A stretch of 22,528 nt of DNA, taken from positions 1 through 22,528 of the IMG/VR virus record IMGVR_UViG_3300047444_000100, one strand, 5' to 3'. The translations under genes were made by a program, and so were the position numbers. Positions 13,487 through 20,890 of the stretch are shown in pieces. Numbering within the stretch: position 1 is the first letter of the stretch; each line of letters opens with the position of its first letter. The stretch is from a virus. A model generated the notes under the pieces. That model was given only the letters and a program-made list of their open reading frames with translations, did no database searches and had not been told where the DNA came from.

Positions 13487-13893
13487 TTCTTTCTCTCTTT
13501 TAACCAAGCTTCAGGGACAACCTTGTCGGAATAAAGGAATCCGTGGCGTTGACACCATGAGGCATAAGTAGACTTTGATCCCTTGTACAGGGGGCTTGCA
13601 CTACGGGAGAAGACGAAGCGGATGTCCTTCTCAGGGTGGGCTGCTTTCACTGCCAGATGCTTAGTTCGGTCTGCTGAGTCAAACAGTCCCTTACCCTCGA
13701 TGATGATTCCATTACCCAACATGAAGTCAGGCTTGTAGGAGTGCGGGATTACGTACTCAAGCTTCTGAGTTTCATACTCGTATGCCATACCCGCTTCATC
13801 GAGTTGCGCAGCGATCTTCTCTTCGAGACCACTACGCAACTTTTGCTTCACCTTAAGCCCGTGGTGTTTCTTAGTTACCCACGAGCGCTTCAT
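13483..13893 (-). CDS. Endonuclease I, T7 gp3-like Holliday-junction resolvase
   Basis: A 136-aa resolvase. The catalytic set of T7 endonuclease I (E20, D55, E65, K67) lines up with E24 (RSGLEEKIAAQL), D56 (SYKPDFML), E66 and K68 (GIIIEGKG). The downstream DIRFVFSRSA and KGSKSTYASWCQRHGFLYSD segments are also conserved. The dimer cuts four-way and branched DNA, breaks down host DNA and trims replication intermediates before packaging. Length is close to T7 gp3 (149 aa). The start overlaps the SSB stop (ATGA). Confidence 0.95.
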   Translation of the reverse strand: MKRSWVTKKHHGLKVKQKLRSGLEEKIAAQLDEAGMAYEYETQKLEYVIPHSYKPDFMLGNGIIIEGKGLFDSADRTKHLAVKAAHPEKDIRFVFSRSASPLYKGSKSTYASWCQRHGFLYSDKVVPEAWLKERKK

Positions 13894-14432
13894 CAGAAGT
13901 TCACATCTTCGTCTTCTTCTTGCTCGGCCTCAGCACCTTCGAGGTTATTCGAGGGCTTCGGGCTGCTAGGCGATGCTACGTAGCCTTCGTCTTCCTCGTC
14001 ATCGGTACCCCAATCGGCACTCGACTCGACCAGCTTCACGAGGCGCACTTCGTTCAGGTAGGCGCTAACACCTCCACCGAAGCCTTCATATTCCTTGAAG
14101 GCCCCACGGACCTGGATGGTCGAGCCACCACCGATGCGAATCTCATCGCGGATAAGGTTGCCCTTCGAGTCAACGACCTTCGGCTGCTTCTTCGACTTGA
14201 ACGTGAAGGTGTACGTGCCGTCTTCGTTGACCTTGAACGGGTTGCCCTTGGCGGTCTTGGCCTTCTTACCAAGTTCCAGGCGCTGTTCTTCTACCGCTTC
14301 CAGCAAGGGCTTTGCGGCCTCTTCGGACAGCGTGATGCTGGTCTTGTACTTACCTTCCGGATCGAACTTAACGTCCGGGGTGAACAGGTTGCTGTAGCCC
14401 GAGGGGCCTTTGGGTGTTACAAAGTTCTTCAT
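13893..14432 (-). CDS. Single-stranded DNA-binding protein, gp2.5-like
   Basis: A 179-aa protein with an OB-fold-like core (GKYKTSITLSEEAAKPL, TYTFTFKSKKQPKVVD, STIQVRGAFKEYEGFGGGVS, YLNEVRLVKLV) and a long acidic tail that ends in an aromatic residue (EQEEDEDVNF). The acidic tail with terminal Phe is the gp2.5 hallmark; it docks the protein to polymerase and helicase and is displaced by ssDNA. The C-terminal 50 residues are Ser/Pro/Asp/Glu-rich and should be disordered. It lies next to endonuclease I, as in T7. Confidence 0.88.
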   Translation of the reverse strand: MKNFVTPKGPSGYSNLFTPDVKFDPEGKYKTSITLSEEAAKPLLEAVEEQRLELGKKAKTAKGNPFKVNEDGTYTFTFKSKKQPKVVDSKGNLIRDEIRIGGGSTIQVRGAFKEYEGFGGGVSAYLNEVRLVKLVESSADWGTDDEEDEGYVASPSSPKPSNNLEGAEAEQEEDEDVNF

Positions 14433-14435
14433 GTG

Positions 14436-14570
14436 TCAATCTTCAAAGTAAGGGTCAAACAAAGGGTCAATGAGGTCCCAACCTTCGATCTCGTTCAGGT
14501 CGATGCCTTGGGCCATAAGGGCTACTGCTTGGTCGAGAGGCATTCGCATGTCCTCCACATAAACGTCCAT
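14436..14570 (-). CDS. Small acidic protein (44 aa), unknown
   Basis: A 44-aa ORF starting at the ATG at 14570 with AGGA upstream, just past the terminator-like hairpin. It reads MDVYVEDMRMPLDQAVALMAQGIDLNEI then WDLIDPLFDPYFED; one helix and a very acidic C-terminus. A longer frame from 14624 would run through the hairpin and overlap the upstream gene, so I prefer the short start. Only 3 nt separate it from the SSB start. Confidence 0.5.
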   Translation of the reverse strand: MDVYVEDMRMPLDQAVALMAQGIDLNEIEGWDLIDPLFDPYFED

Positions 14571-14586
14571 ACGGGGTCCTAGAAAT

Positions 14587-14608
14587 GGGAAAAGGCCCCG
14601 TAGGGCCT
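14587..14608 (-). terminator. Rho-independent terminator after the RNAP-adjacent gene
   Basis: Read leftward: AGGCCC-TACG-GGGCCT, a perfect 6-bp stem with tetraloop, then TTTTCCC. It begins 6 nt past the stop at 14614, inside the long operon. It could partly stop host polymerase so that RNAP and the 131-aa gene are made first; T7-type polymerases often read through such hairpins. Confidence 0.6.
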
Positions 14609-14613
14609 CGTGG

Positions 14614-15009
14614 TTACTGCTCAAGTTGTTTGATTAGCCGCTTGTACTTGGCTACCGTGTTGGTCGCGAAATCCACGTCATCACTGACATAAGACTTCGA
14701 CTTTGGAGGGCACTTGTCACGGTCTAAATACGACTGGCGTTTCAACCATGCTTCGTGTGCCACCCTTTCCGCCGATGCCAACCACTCTTCCGCCTTCACC
14801 ATCCCTGCCTGCAACTCCTCGAGGTTCATTTCCTCTAAGCGTTTCTTGCGGGGCTTAGGGACGGCGAAGATTCGCTCGAGGTCCTTCTTGGTCAGGTACA
14901 TTTTTCCGAGCGGGGAGTTCATGAAGACCCTCCCGTTCTCCGGGTCCCTTTGGTAAAACCCGTCAGGGTTCGTGAGGGCGCGGTCAAGACGTTCAATATC
15001 GAGCGACAT
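14614..15009 (-). CDS. Hypothetical helical protein (131 aa)
   Basis: Directly follows the RNA polymerase gene. The ATG at 15009 has AGGT upstream and sits behind a 16-nt leader repeat shared with the polymerase gene. N-terminal part: DIERLDRALTNPDGFYQRDP, then a KMYLTKKDLERIFAVPKP strand-helix; the C-terminal 60 residues are helical and basic/acidic (EELQAGMVKAEEWLASAERV, then VAKYKRLIKQLEQ). No family is recognised. Its position, between RNAP and the internal terminator, suggests it is made early, as are host-takeover proteins in T7. Confidence 0.65.
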   Translation of the reverse strand: MSLDIERLDRALTNPDGFYQRDPENGRVFMNSPLGKMYLTKKDLERIFAVPKPRKKRLEEMNLEELQAGMVKAEEWLASAERVAHEAWLKRQSYLDRDKCPPKSKSYVSDDVDFATNTVAKYKRLIKQLEQ

Positions 15010-15019
15010 GGTGGTAACC

Positions 15020-15035
15020 TGTGTTGTGTTGTGCA
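15020..15035 (-). repeat. 16-nt leader repeat, copy 1
   Basis: The plus-strand 16-mer TGTGTTGTGTTGTGCA here is identical to 17537-17552. Read leftward (TGCACAACACAACACA) both stand 10-17 nt upstream of a start codon. It may be a translation-enhancing, C/A-rich unstructured leader or a binding site. Confidence 0.55.
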
Positions 15036-15040
15036 AGAGT

Positions 15041-17521
15041 TTAAGCGAAGGCGAACGAAGAATCAAGCACCGACGACAGGTCGAAGGAGCCGCGTTGGGG
15101 AATTCCCAACTCCTTGATTTCCTTGATGGTCGTGGTGATCTTCTTCAACACCTTCACGTCCGTCTCAGCACGGGCAACTTCCAGCAGGTCTTCGGCCACA
15201 CGCTCCGTGATCTGCTCCAGCGGAGACATCGTCTCGTACATCTGGACGAACGTCTCGCGGACCAACTTCGAGAAGCGTGGCATATGGTTCGGAAGGGACG
15301 CAAAGGAGTCGTGAATCATCAGGAACTCTTCGATGCCTTCGTTCACCGCAGCAACGGCCACGCTCTGCAAGTGAGCCGCATCCATCGAGTGGATGAAGTT
15401 CGGGGCGATACTGTTGCGCTGCTTAGGCTGGTCCAACTGGTTCGTCGGAGCCAAGGGAATAGTCGCCTGCTGCATGACCATGACGTTCTGCGCTTTACTC
15501 CACACTTCACAACGAACAACCTTAGTCGGAATCGTACGATAGGCGTTCTCAACGTACAGTCCCATATGCGTTTCCCAACGGATCGAGACATTGTGCCGGG
15601 CGCTCTTGCTAGCCAAATCCTGCAGGTACTTCATCGCAGAGGCAGCAGCCGGGACCGTGGTCGCAACCGCTTCTTCGATCAGGCCAGCAAGGAACTCAGC
15701 GTGCTTCGAGTACGACTTCTCGTCTTCCTTATCCGAACCAAATACAGCCTTGCCAGCATCCTTGCGGATGATGTCGGTCACCAACTGCTTACGGAACCCT
15801 TGCTTACGTGAGCCGTACACATAGGTCATCACAGCACGCTTGGTCACCTTGCGGTCGATACCATACTTCAGCCACAGGGCTGCAGATTCGGCTACCTCAG
15901 GGTCGTTGAGGGCTTCCTGTACCTTGGGGACCACGAGGCCTGCCACGTACGCATAGACGTCCTGGGAAGCGTCTCCCGGTACCAAGTTGACTCGGGTAGC
16001 CCCTTGGACATCGCGGAGCATTGCGCTGTAGTGCTGCAGCCCCGAGCAGGAACCATCGATAGCCACGAAAGTGCGGCTGATGTGGTTCACCGGGTCTGCA
16101 TAGTAACCGGCGAGGTCGAAGCATGCAGCCAAGAAACAGAACGGGCTGTCCGCAACCATCCACAGGTCCATGGTTTCCAATGGGTCCATGGCGATGTCCA
16201 TGATGTCTGACAGGTTCGCATCGGTCCACGCTACACGCTTCTCGAAGGCCATCTTGTCGAGGGCAACACCATCGATCTTCTGAGCGTTGGTTGTAGCTGC
16301 GTGCCACTTGAGCCATTCGACACCATCAGCGTTCAGCTTCTGTCCTACTGCGGATTCAAACAAACCCTTACAGTAATCCGATCGTTGGTGATTGAACCCG
16401 GGAACCGCATACACACGGCCACGGAAGTCCACCTGTGCGGGCTGGAACATTGCGCCACCAAGATACCGGTCGACAACCGATAGGTCACGGCGGATGGCTG
16501 CACGCTTCGAACGGGCTGAAACGAAGTCCTTGCGCTTCATCCCTTTGACGGGACGGGCAGGAATCTTCTCACCAACCGCAATGTCATTCTCCCAGACATG
16601 CTTAAGAACTCCGAGGACTCGCTCGTTGATCTGTAAGGCAACCTTTTGGATAGCATTGACAGCTTGGACGAACGGCGCATCGTTCTGGATTGCCTCGCCG
16701 ACAGCGCCAATCTGACGCTTGCTTCGGGACTTCATGAACGGGAGACGCTCGGCCAGTTCTCGGGCCTTGTATGCACCAGTGTGGTAGTTGGTCCATGGGG
16801 TTGGCTGGTCACGCATGGCTTGAAACTCAGGTGCCATGTACTGTTGAAGCTCGACCACCGTCTCGATGGCCTCAAGGGCCTCAGGGGTGAACAGGAAGGT
16901 CCGAAGACCATTCTCGTCAACCGCCTCAACATCCCCCAATTCCGCACCCTCACGACTGGTGTAGAACAGGTGGGTGCCCTTGATAGCCATGTTCGCAAAG
17001 CAACGGCCAAGTTGGAATCGCTTGGTCTCGTCGAACGCCTCTTGGCCGTCCAACTTGCGGAACTGCTCAATACGAGCATCGCGACCATGGTGGTCCCTAA
17101 CTTCCCACTTCGTGATTTCCTTGTATTCCTCGGGGAAATTCTCACGAACCCGTACGGCCAGCATTTCGATCTCGATCTCTTCACCGAGTTTGCGGAACAC
17201 ATTAGCCACCGGCTCCTGAGCACCCGCACCTACACAGCACGTCTTAAGTGTGTGGGCAGCGAGGCGTTCAAGGTCAACAGCACGGAGCGCCTCGACATCG
17301 GTCGAAGGGCGACCACGCTTGTTCAGGTTGGCATCAATATAGGCTACCCGAATGGCACTAAGGACTTCCTCGAAATACGAGTGGAAGACCTTGCCTTGTG
17401 CTTGGGTCAGTTCTCCTGCATCGGCTGCAGCCCGATCTGCATTGTGGTAACGCTCAAAGCCTCGCTCATACATCATCGCTTCAGCTTCAGCATTGGTCAT
17501 CAGGGCTTTAGTCGCTTTCAT
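15041..17521 (-). CDS. T7-like single-subunit RNA polymerase
   Basis: An 826-aa DNA-directed RNA polymerase of the T7 type. Landmarks in order: DFRGR at about residue 365, DGSCSGLQHYSAML (palm, first catalytic Asp), KRAVMTYVYGSRKQGFRKQL (O/B helix with catalytic Lys and Tyr), SIAPNFIHSMDAAHLQ, IHDSFASLP (second catalytic Asp), and the terminal FAFA foot. All catalytic residues are kept. The start is the fifth codon of the open frame, ATG 17521, because GGAGAGAG precedes it. It is the first gene of the leftward operon, behind a strong host-type promoter, and should transcribe the rest from phage promoters. It is about 60 aa shorter than T7 gp1. Confidence 0.97.
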   Translation of the reverse strand: MKATKALMTNAEAEAMMYERGFERYHNADRAAADAGELTQAQGKVFHSYFEEVLSAIRVAYIDANLNKRGRPSTDVEALRAVDLERLAAHTLKTCCVGAGAQEPVANVFRKLGEEIEIEMLAVRVRENFPEEYKEITKWEVRDHHGRDARIEQFRKLDGQEAFDETKRFQLGRCFANMAIKGTHLFYTSREGAELGDVEAVDENGLRTFLFTPEALEAIETVVELQQYMAPEFQAMRDQPTPWTNYHTGAYKARELAERLPFMKSRSKRQIGAVGEAIQNDAPFVQAVNAIQKVALQINERVLGVLKHVWENDIAVGEKIPARPVKGMKRKDFVSARSKRAAIRRDLSVVDRYLGGAMFQPAQVDFRGRVYAVPGFNHQRSDYCKGLFESAVGQKLNADGVEWLKWHAATTNAQKIDGVALDKMAFEKRVAWTDANLSDIMDIAMDPLETMDLWMVADSPFCFLAACFDLAGYYADPVNHISRTFVAIDGSCSGLQHYSAMLRDVQGATRVNLVPGDASQDVYAYVAGLVVPKVQEALNDPEVAESAALWLKYGIDRKVTKRAVMTYVYGSRKQGFRKQLVTDIIRKDAGKAVFGSDKEDEKSYSKHAEFLAGLIEEAVATTVPAAASAMKYLQDLASKSARHNVSIRWETHMGLYVENAYRTIPTKVVRCEVWSKAQNVMVMQQATIPLAPTNQLDQPKQRNSIAPNFIHSMDAAHLQSVAVAAVNEGIEEFLMIHDSFASLPNHMPRFSKLVRETFVQMYETMSPLEQITERVAEDLLEVARAETDVKVLKKITTTIKEIKELGIPQRGSFDLSSVLDSSFAFA

Positions 17522-17536
17522 AACTCTCTCCAAACA

Positions 17537-17552
17537 TGTGTTGTGTTGTGCA
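17537..17552 (-). repeat. 16-nt leader repeat, copy 2 (RNAP leader)
   Basis: Exact second copy of the 16-mer at 15020-15035. It lies between the -10 box (17554-17559) and the ribosome binding site of the RNA polymerase gene, covering the expected transcription start. A shorter related string (ACACAACACA) sits ahead of nrdB at 18029-18038 on the other strand. Confidence 0.55.
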
Positions 17553-17553
17553 G

Positions 17554-17582
17554 ATTATGCTTCGGCGGTTCCTCCGTGTCAA
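17554..17582 (-). promoter_or_regulatory. Strong sigma70 promoter of the RNA polymerase operon
   Basis: On the minus strand: perfect -35 TTGACA (17577-17582), exactly 17 bp, -10 CATAAT (17554-17559; five of six). RNA would start near 17547, about 26 nt before the ATG at 17521. This is the best host-type promoter in the window and would be the key switch to lytic growth. Confidence 0.8.
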
Positions 17583-17699
17583 GGGAAAGTTTCGGTGGCT
17601 CCGGATGTCGGGCCGTGTTTCTTCTACATGCCCAACTTAAATACTAAGTCCTTGATTCCAAACGAAAAGCATCAGAGTGTATCTAGGTATGTGAGTGGC

Positions 17700-17724
17700 G
17701 ATTGTTCACCATAGCGCAACAATC
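17700..17724. promoter_or_regulatory. Palindromic operator candidate in the divergent region
   Basis: GATTGTT (17700-17706) and AACAATC (17718-17724) are perfect 7-bp inverted repeats 11 bp apart. Inside, TGTTCACCAT (17703-17712) is identical to 2862-2871. It is about 118 bp upstream of the RNAP -35 box, between the two divergent units, so a repressor or activator bound here could control both. Confidence 0.5.
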
Positions 17725-17870
17725 AGACTAGTTTTAGACCAATTGTATTTACGTTGGACATATAGAAGATACCTGCACAACATTGTGTGAGACCAACATT
17801 GTAGGGGGGTAGGGGGTTCCTTAGGATTCTAAGGGTTCACTTAAGACTTATTAGGTTGTAAATAACGGTT

Positions 17871-17888
17871 TAATACTAAAGAGAGACC
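17871..17888 (+). promoter_or_regulatory. T3-like phage promoter candidate
   Basis: The plus strand reads TAATACTAAAGAGAGACC. Bases 17875-17888 (ACTAAAGAGAGACC) differ at one position from ACTAAAGGGAGACC of the T3 promoter core and start. It points at nrdB. Many genes in the window have A/G-rich ribosome binding sites that look similar, but no start codon follows here, which favours a promoter. Specificity of this polymerase is unknown. Confidence 0.4.
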
Positions 17889-17901
17889 TAAGGGTCCTCA
17901 G

Positions 17902-18016
17902 GAATCACAAGGGAACCTCAGGCCCCATAGAAGGCAGCGCGACACCCGCAAGCACACCCTGCAATTCACATTAGGGTTCCTCGTGGCTGTAGATGCCTGG
18001 GGTTCCCTTGTGATTC
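17902..18016 (+). repeat. 22-bp inverted repeat with 71-nt loop, followed by U-tract
   Basis: 17902-17923 pairs with 17995-18016 over 22 bp with a single G-U pair, enclosing 71 nt; TTTTTCCTTTTT follows (18017-18028). As RNA this is a very stable long hairpin directly ahead of nrdB. It could be a large terminator or attenuator, an mRNA-protecting structure, or part of a replication origin at the phage promoter. The rest of 17583-17870 holds the palindromic operator, a small hairpin (CCTTAG-GATT-CTAAGG, about 17819-17834) and no convincing gene. Confidence 0.65.
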
Positions 18017-18038
18017 TTTTTCCTTTTTACACAACACA

Positions 18039-18054
18039 CTACTAGAGAGAGTAG
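18039..18054 (+). promoter_or_regulatory. Ribosome binding site in a hairpin loop (nrdB)
   Basis: CTACT-AGAGAG-AGTAG forms a perfect 5-bp hairpin whose 6-nt loop is the A/G-rich ribosome binding site itself, 2 nt before the nrdB ATG at 18057. The site could be exposed or hidden by the fold. Confidence 0.5.
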
Positions 18055-18056
18055 CC

Positions 18057-19049
18057 ATGAGAGATGTAGTCGTACCCAACATTCAGAGGAAGACCGATAG
18101 TCTCCTCACGCAGTACCCTGAGGTCGAAGCGTTCACCAAGCAGCAACTGAGCATCTTCTGGTTGCCTGATGAAGTGAAGGTCGAGAAGGATGTCCAGGAT
18201 GTCCTGGTCAACATGACCCCCGCTGAGAAGCATGGTGTAACGACCGTGCTCAAACTCTTCACCCAGTACGAACTAAAGGCTGGTGCTGAATACTGGACTG
18301 GTCGATTCAAACGGAAGTTTCCTCGGCCTGAGTTCCAAGAGATGGCTGCGACGTTCGGTATGTTCGAACTGGCTATCCACAAACGGTTCTACCAGAAGAT
18401 CAACGAACTGCTATTCCTGCACACCGATGAGTTCTATGGGTCCTATGGTGAAGACCCGGTACTCGCTGAACGTATGAAGTACATCGATGATGTGGTCTCA
18501 CATCCCAACGATCTGGTCTCCCTAGCAGGGTTTGCCTTGGTCGAAGGTGCGATCCTCTATTCGTCCTTCGCGTTCCTGAAGCACTTCCAGCAGCAAGGTA
18601 AGAACAAGCTCCTCAATCTGGTCCGAGGTATCAACTTCTCGGTACGTGATGAGAACCTGCATTCCATGGCTGGTGCTTGGGTCTTCAAGAAGCTGCTCGA
18701 GGAGACCAAGGGTTCCCCTGAGTACCTTGATGACATCGAGGACCGTGTCTATGCGATGGCCCATGCGCTGTACGCTCATGAATGCCGGATCGTGGACATG
18801 ATCTTCGACCAAGGCCCGATTGATGGTATCAATGCGGATCAACTGAAGAACTTCGTCGCCTCACGCCTTAATGCGGTCTTGGAGAGCCTGGGGTACACCC
18901 CAGAGTTCATCCTCACCGAAAACTCCATTGCTGAATGGTTCTACAAGGCCATCAACAGCTACACCTTTAACGATTTCTTTTCCGGCATGGGGTCGCAATA
19001 TCACAGGTCCTGGAGTGAGGAAGCATTCACATGGGACCTCCCAGCATGA
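18057..19049 (+). CDS. nrdB: Ribonucleotide reductase small (beta) subunit
   Basis: A 330-aa ferritin-like radical-generating subunit for a class I-type RNR, which supplies dNDPs or dNTPs. Candidate metal ligands: E72, E104/H108, E163, E199/H202 (RDENLHSMAG). The radical Tyr is probably Y112, four residues after H108 as in E. coli NrdB (FELAIHKRFYQ). The first pair reads E-x-x-x-H instead of the E. coli E-x-x-H, so either E104 binds metal from one residue further away or this is a family variant. It heads a rightward operon; nrdA starts inside its stop codon (ATGA). Confidence 0.94.
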   Translation: MRDVVVPNIQRKTDSLLTQYPEVEAFTKQQLSIFWLPDEVKVEKDVQDVLVNMTPAEKHGVTTVLKLFTQYELKAGAEYWTGRFKRKFPRPEFQEMAATFGMFELAIHKRFYQKINELLFLHTDEFYGSYGEDPVLAERMKYIDDVVSHPNDLVSLAGFALVEGAILYSSFAFLKHFQQQGKNKLLNLVRGINFSVRDENLHSMAGAWVFKKLLEETKGSPEYLDDIEDRVYAMAHALYAHECRIVDMIFDQGPIDGINADQLKNFVASRLNAVLESLGYTPEFILTENSIAEWFYKAINSYTFNDFFSGMGSQYHRSWSEEAFTWDLPA

Positions 19050-20743
19050 ATCTGTACGAACAACTGAGTGAGGAACGCAAGCAACTGCAGGCCGATGGTC
19101 TCGTACCAGAGTGGTACTCGACTTCAGGCTACCAGATGTTCAAGGACAAGTACGAGTATGATACTGATGGCCTATCGGTCAAAGGTCAGTTTAATCGTAT
19201 CGCCATCACCGCTGCGAAGCATATGCCCTTGGGCCTTAGGGACCTAGGATACGAATGGTTCTTCAGGCTCCTTTGGAACGGCTGGCTTTCCCCTTCAACC
19301 CCTATCCTCGCCAACATGGGAACAGACCGCGGTCTCCCTGTGTCGTGCTCGGGTGGAAAGATCGATGACTCAATCCATGGCTTCTATACGCACCGTCTTG
19401 AGACGGCTATGCTCACGAAGAACGGCTTTGGGACCTCAGGATACTTTGGTGACATCAGGCCTCGTGGAACGCCCATCAGTGTTGGCGGAAAGGCTAGTGG
19501 AGTCCTACCTGTCTTCACAGGACTCATCCGAGACATGCGAGATGTGGCTCAAGGTACTGCTAGGCGAGGAGCTTATGCAGGTTACCTACCAGTCATGCAT
19601 GGGGATTTCGATGAGGTCGCTGACTTCATCTACAACAATCCCGATGATGCAAACATTGGTTGGGTAGTTAATGATGAGTATGTGGCCCTGTTGAACACTG
19701 GGGACCCTGAGGCAACCCGTAGATTCCAGAAGATGCTCAAGCTGAAGATGGTCCACGGCAAAGGTTACTTCTTCTTTGTCGATAAGGCTAATCGTCATCG
19801 TCCTGATATGTACAAGGACCATGGTCTCAAGATCAACAATAGCAACCTGTGCAGTGAGATCATGCTCTTCAATGATGCTGACCACACTTTCACCTGTGTG
19901 CTTAGTTCGATGAACGTGGCTCGCTATGATGAGTGGAAGGATACCGATGCTGTCTATTGGGCCACATGGTTCCTCGACTGTGTAGCTGAGGAATTCATTC
20001 AGAAGGCCAAGGTAATCCCTGGTCTCGAGAATGCCGTACGGTTCACTGAGAAAGGTAGGGCATTAGGCCTCGGTCAGTGTGGTCTTCACACGTACCTGCA
20101 GATGAACTCGATCCCCTTCGAGGGCTTTCAGGCTCACATGAAGAACCTTGAGATTGCCCGGCATATCGATGACCACAGTCGCGATGCTTCAAAAGAGATG
20201 GCTAGGATTCTTGGGGAACCTGAGTGGTGCAAGGGCTATGGCCTGCGCAATACCCATCGTATCGCTATCGCTCCCACGAAGAGCACTGCGAATCTCATGG
20301 GTGGCGTGAGCGAAGGTATCAATCCCGATCCCGCGATGGTTTATACAACGAGCGGAGCCGCTGGTGAGATGGACCGTATCAATCCGGTACTCTTGAAGAT
20401 CATGAAGGCCCGTAGCGTCTATACGAAAGCTGTGGTGTCTGATCTTGCCGATAAGCAAGGTTCGGTACAGCATGTTGATTGGCTGGATGAGCACGAGAAG
20501 TCTGTGTTCAAGACCGCATTCGAGATAAACCAGGATGCTGTTCTGAGAATGGCAGGGACCCGTGGGAAGTTTGTTGACCAATGGCAATCCGTGAATCTGT
20601 TCTTCTCAGCTGATGAGGATGAGGCGTATATCGCTAAAATTCACCAGCAAGCTTTCCTAGACGAAAGTATACTTGCCTTGTACTACATTTATACCCAGAG
20701 TGGCGTTCAGGCTGCTAAGGGTGAATGTGAAGCCTGTCAATAA
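19046..20743 (+). CDS. nrdA: Ribonucleotide reductase large (alpha) subunit, compact form
   Basis: A 565-aa catalytic subunit. The redox and thiyl cysteines are C101 (LPVSCSG), C269 (SNLCSEI) and C284 (FTCVLSSMN); N267 and E271 complete the active site. PTKSTANLMGGVSEGINP is the phosphate-binding loop. Y546-Y547 take part in radical transfer, and the C-terminal pair C561/C564 (CEAC) accepts electrons. It is much shorter than E. coli NrdA (761 aa) and has no N-terminal ATP cone, so activity control by dATP is probably lost. I start at 19046, where ATG overlaps the nrdB stop. Confidence 0.95.
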   Translation: MNLYEQLSEERKQLQADGLVPEWYSTSGYQMFKDKYEYDTDGLSVKGQFNRIAITAAKHMPLGLRDLGYEWFFRLLWNGWLSPSTPILANMGTDRGLPVSCSGGKIDDSIHGFYTHRLETAMLTKNGFGTSGYFGDIRPRGTPISVGGKASGVLPVFTGLIRDMRDVAQGTARRGAYAGYLPVMHGDFDEVADFIYNNPDDANIGWVVNDEYVALLNTGDPEATRRFQKMLKLKMVHGKGYFFFVDKANRHRPDMYKDHGLKINNSNLCSEIMLFNDADHTFTCVLSSMNVARYDEWKDTDAVYWATWFLDCVAEEFIQKAKVIPGLENAVRFTEKGRALGLGQCGLHTYLQMNSIPFEGFQAHMKNLEIARHIDDHSRDASKEMARILGEPEWCKGYGLRNTHRIAIAPTKSTANLMGGVSEGINPDPAMVYTTSGAAGEMDRINPVLLKIMKARSVYTKAVVSDLADKQGSVQHVDWLDEHEKSVFKTAFEINQDAVLRMAGTRGKFVDQWQSVNLFFSADEDEAYIAKIHQQAFLDESILALYYIYTQSGVQAAKGECEACQ

Positions 20744-20758
20744 CTAAGAGAGACCATC

Positions 20759-20890
20759 ATGATCATCGTCGCACTTGCTGTTGCAGCACCCTTGTACTAC
20801 GTGGCCTCGAGGTACCGTAATGGTTCCACGGGATACTATGGCTGGGGATTCGTTGCGACCATGGTCGTGGCTGCTGGTATCTATCTGTGA
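20759..20890 (+). CDS. Small membrane protein (43 aa)
   Basis: A 43-aa ORF 15 nt behind nrdA with AAGAGAGACC just upstream of its ATG. It has two hydrophobic stretches (IIVALAVAAPLYYVA and WGFVATMVVAAGIYL) around a polar, Arg/Gly/Tyr-rich turn (SRYRNGSTGYYG), so a two-helix hairpin in the membrane is likely. Similar size and shape occur among phage holin-like and membrane accessory proteins. Function unknown. Confidence 0.6.
   Translation: MIIVALAVAAPLYYVASRYRNGSTGYYGWGFVATMVVAAGIYL

Noticed and set aside
14972-15811. Plus-strand frame of 279 codons
   Set aside because: It is antisense to the RNA polymerase gene; its composition is that of a shadow frame in GC-biased coding DNA.
16646-17647. 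Plus-strand frame of 333 codons
   Set aside because: Antisense to the RNA polymerase gene, with no recognisable motif.
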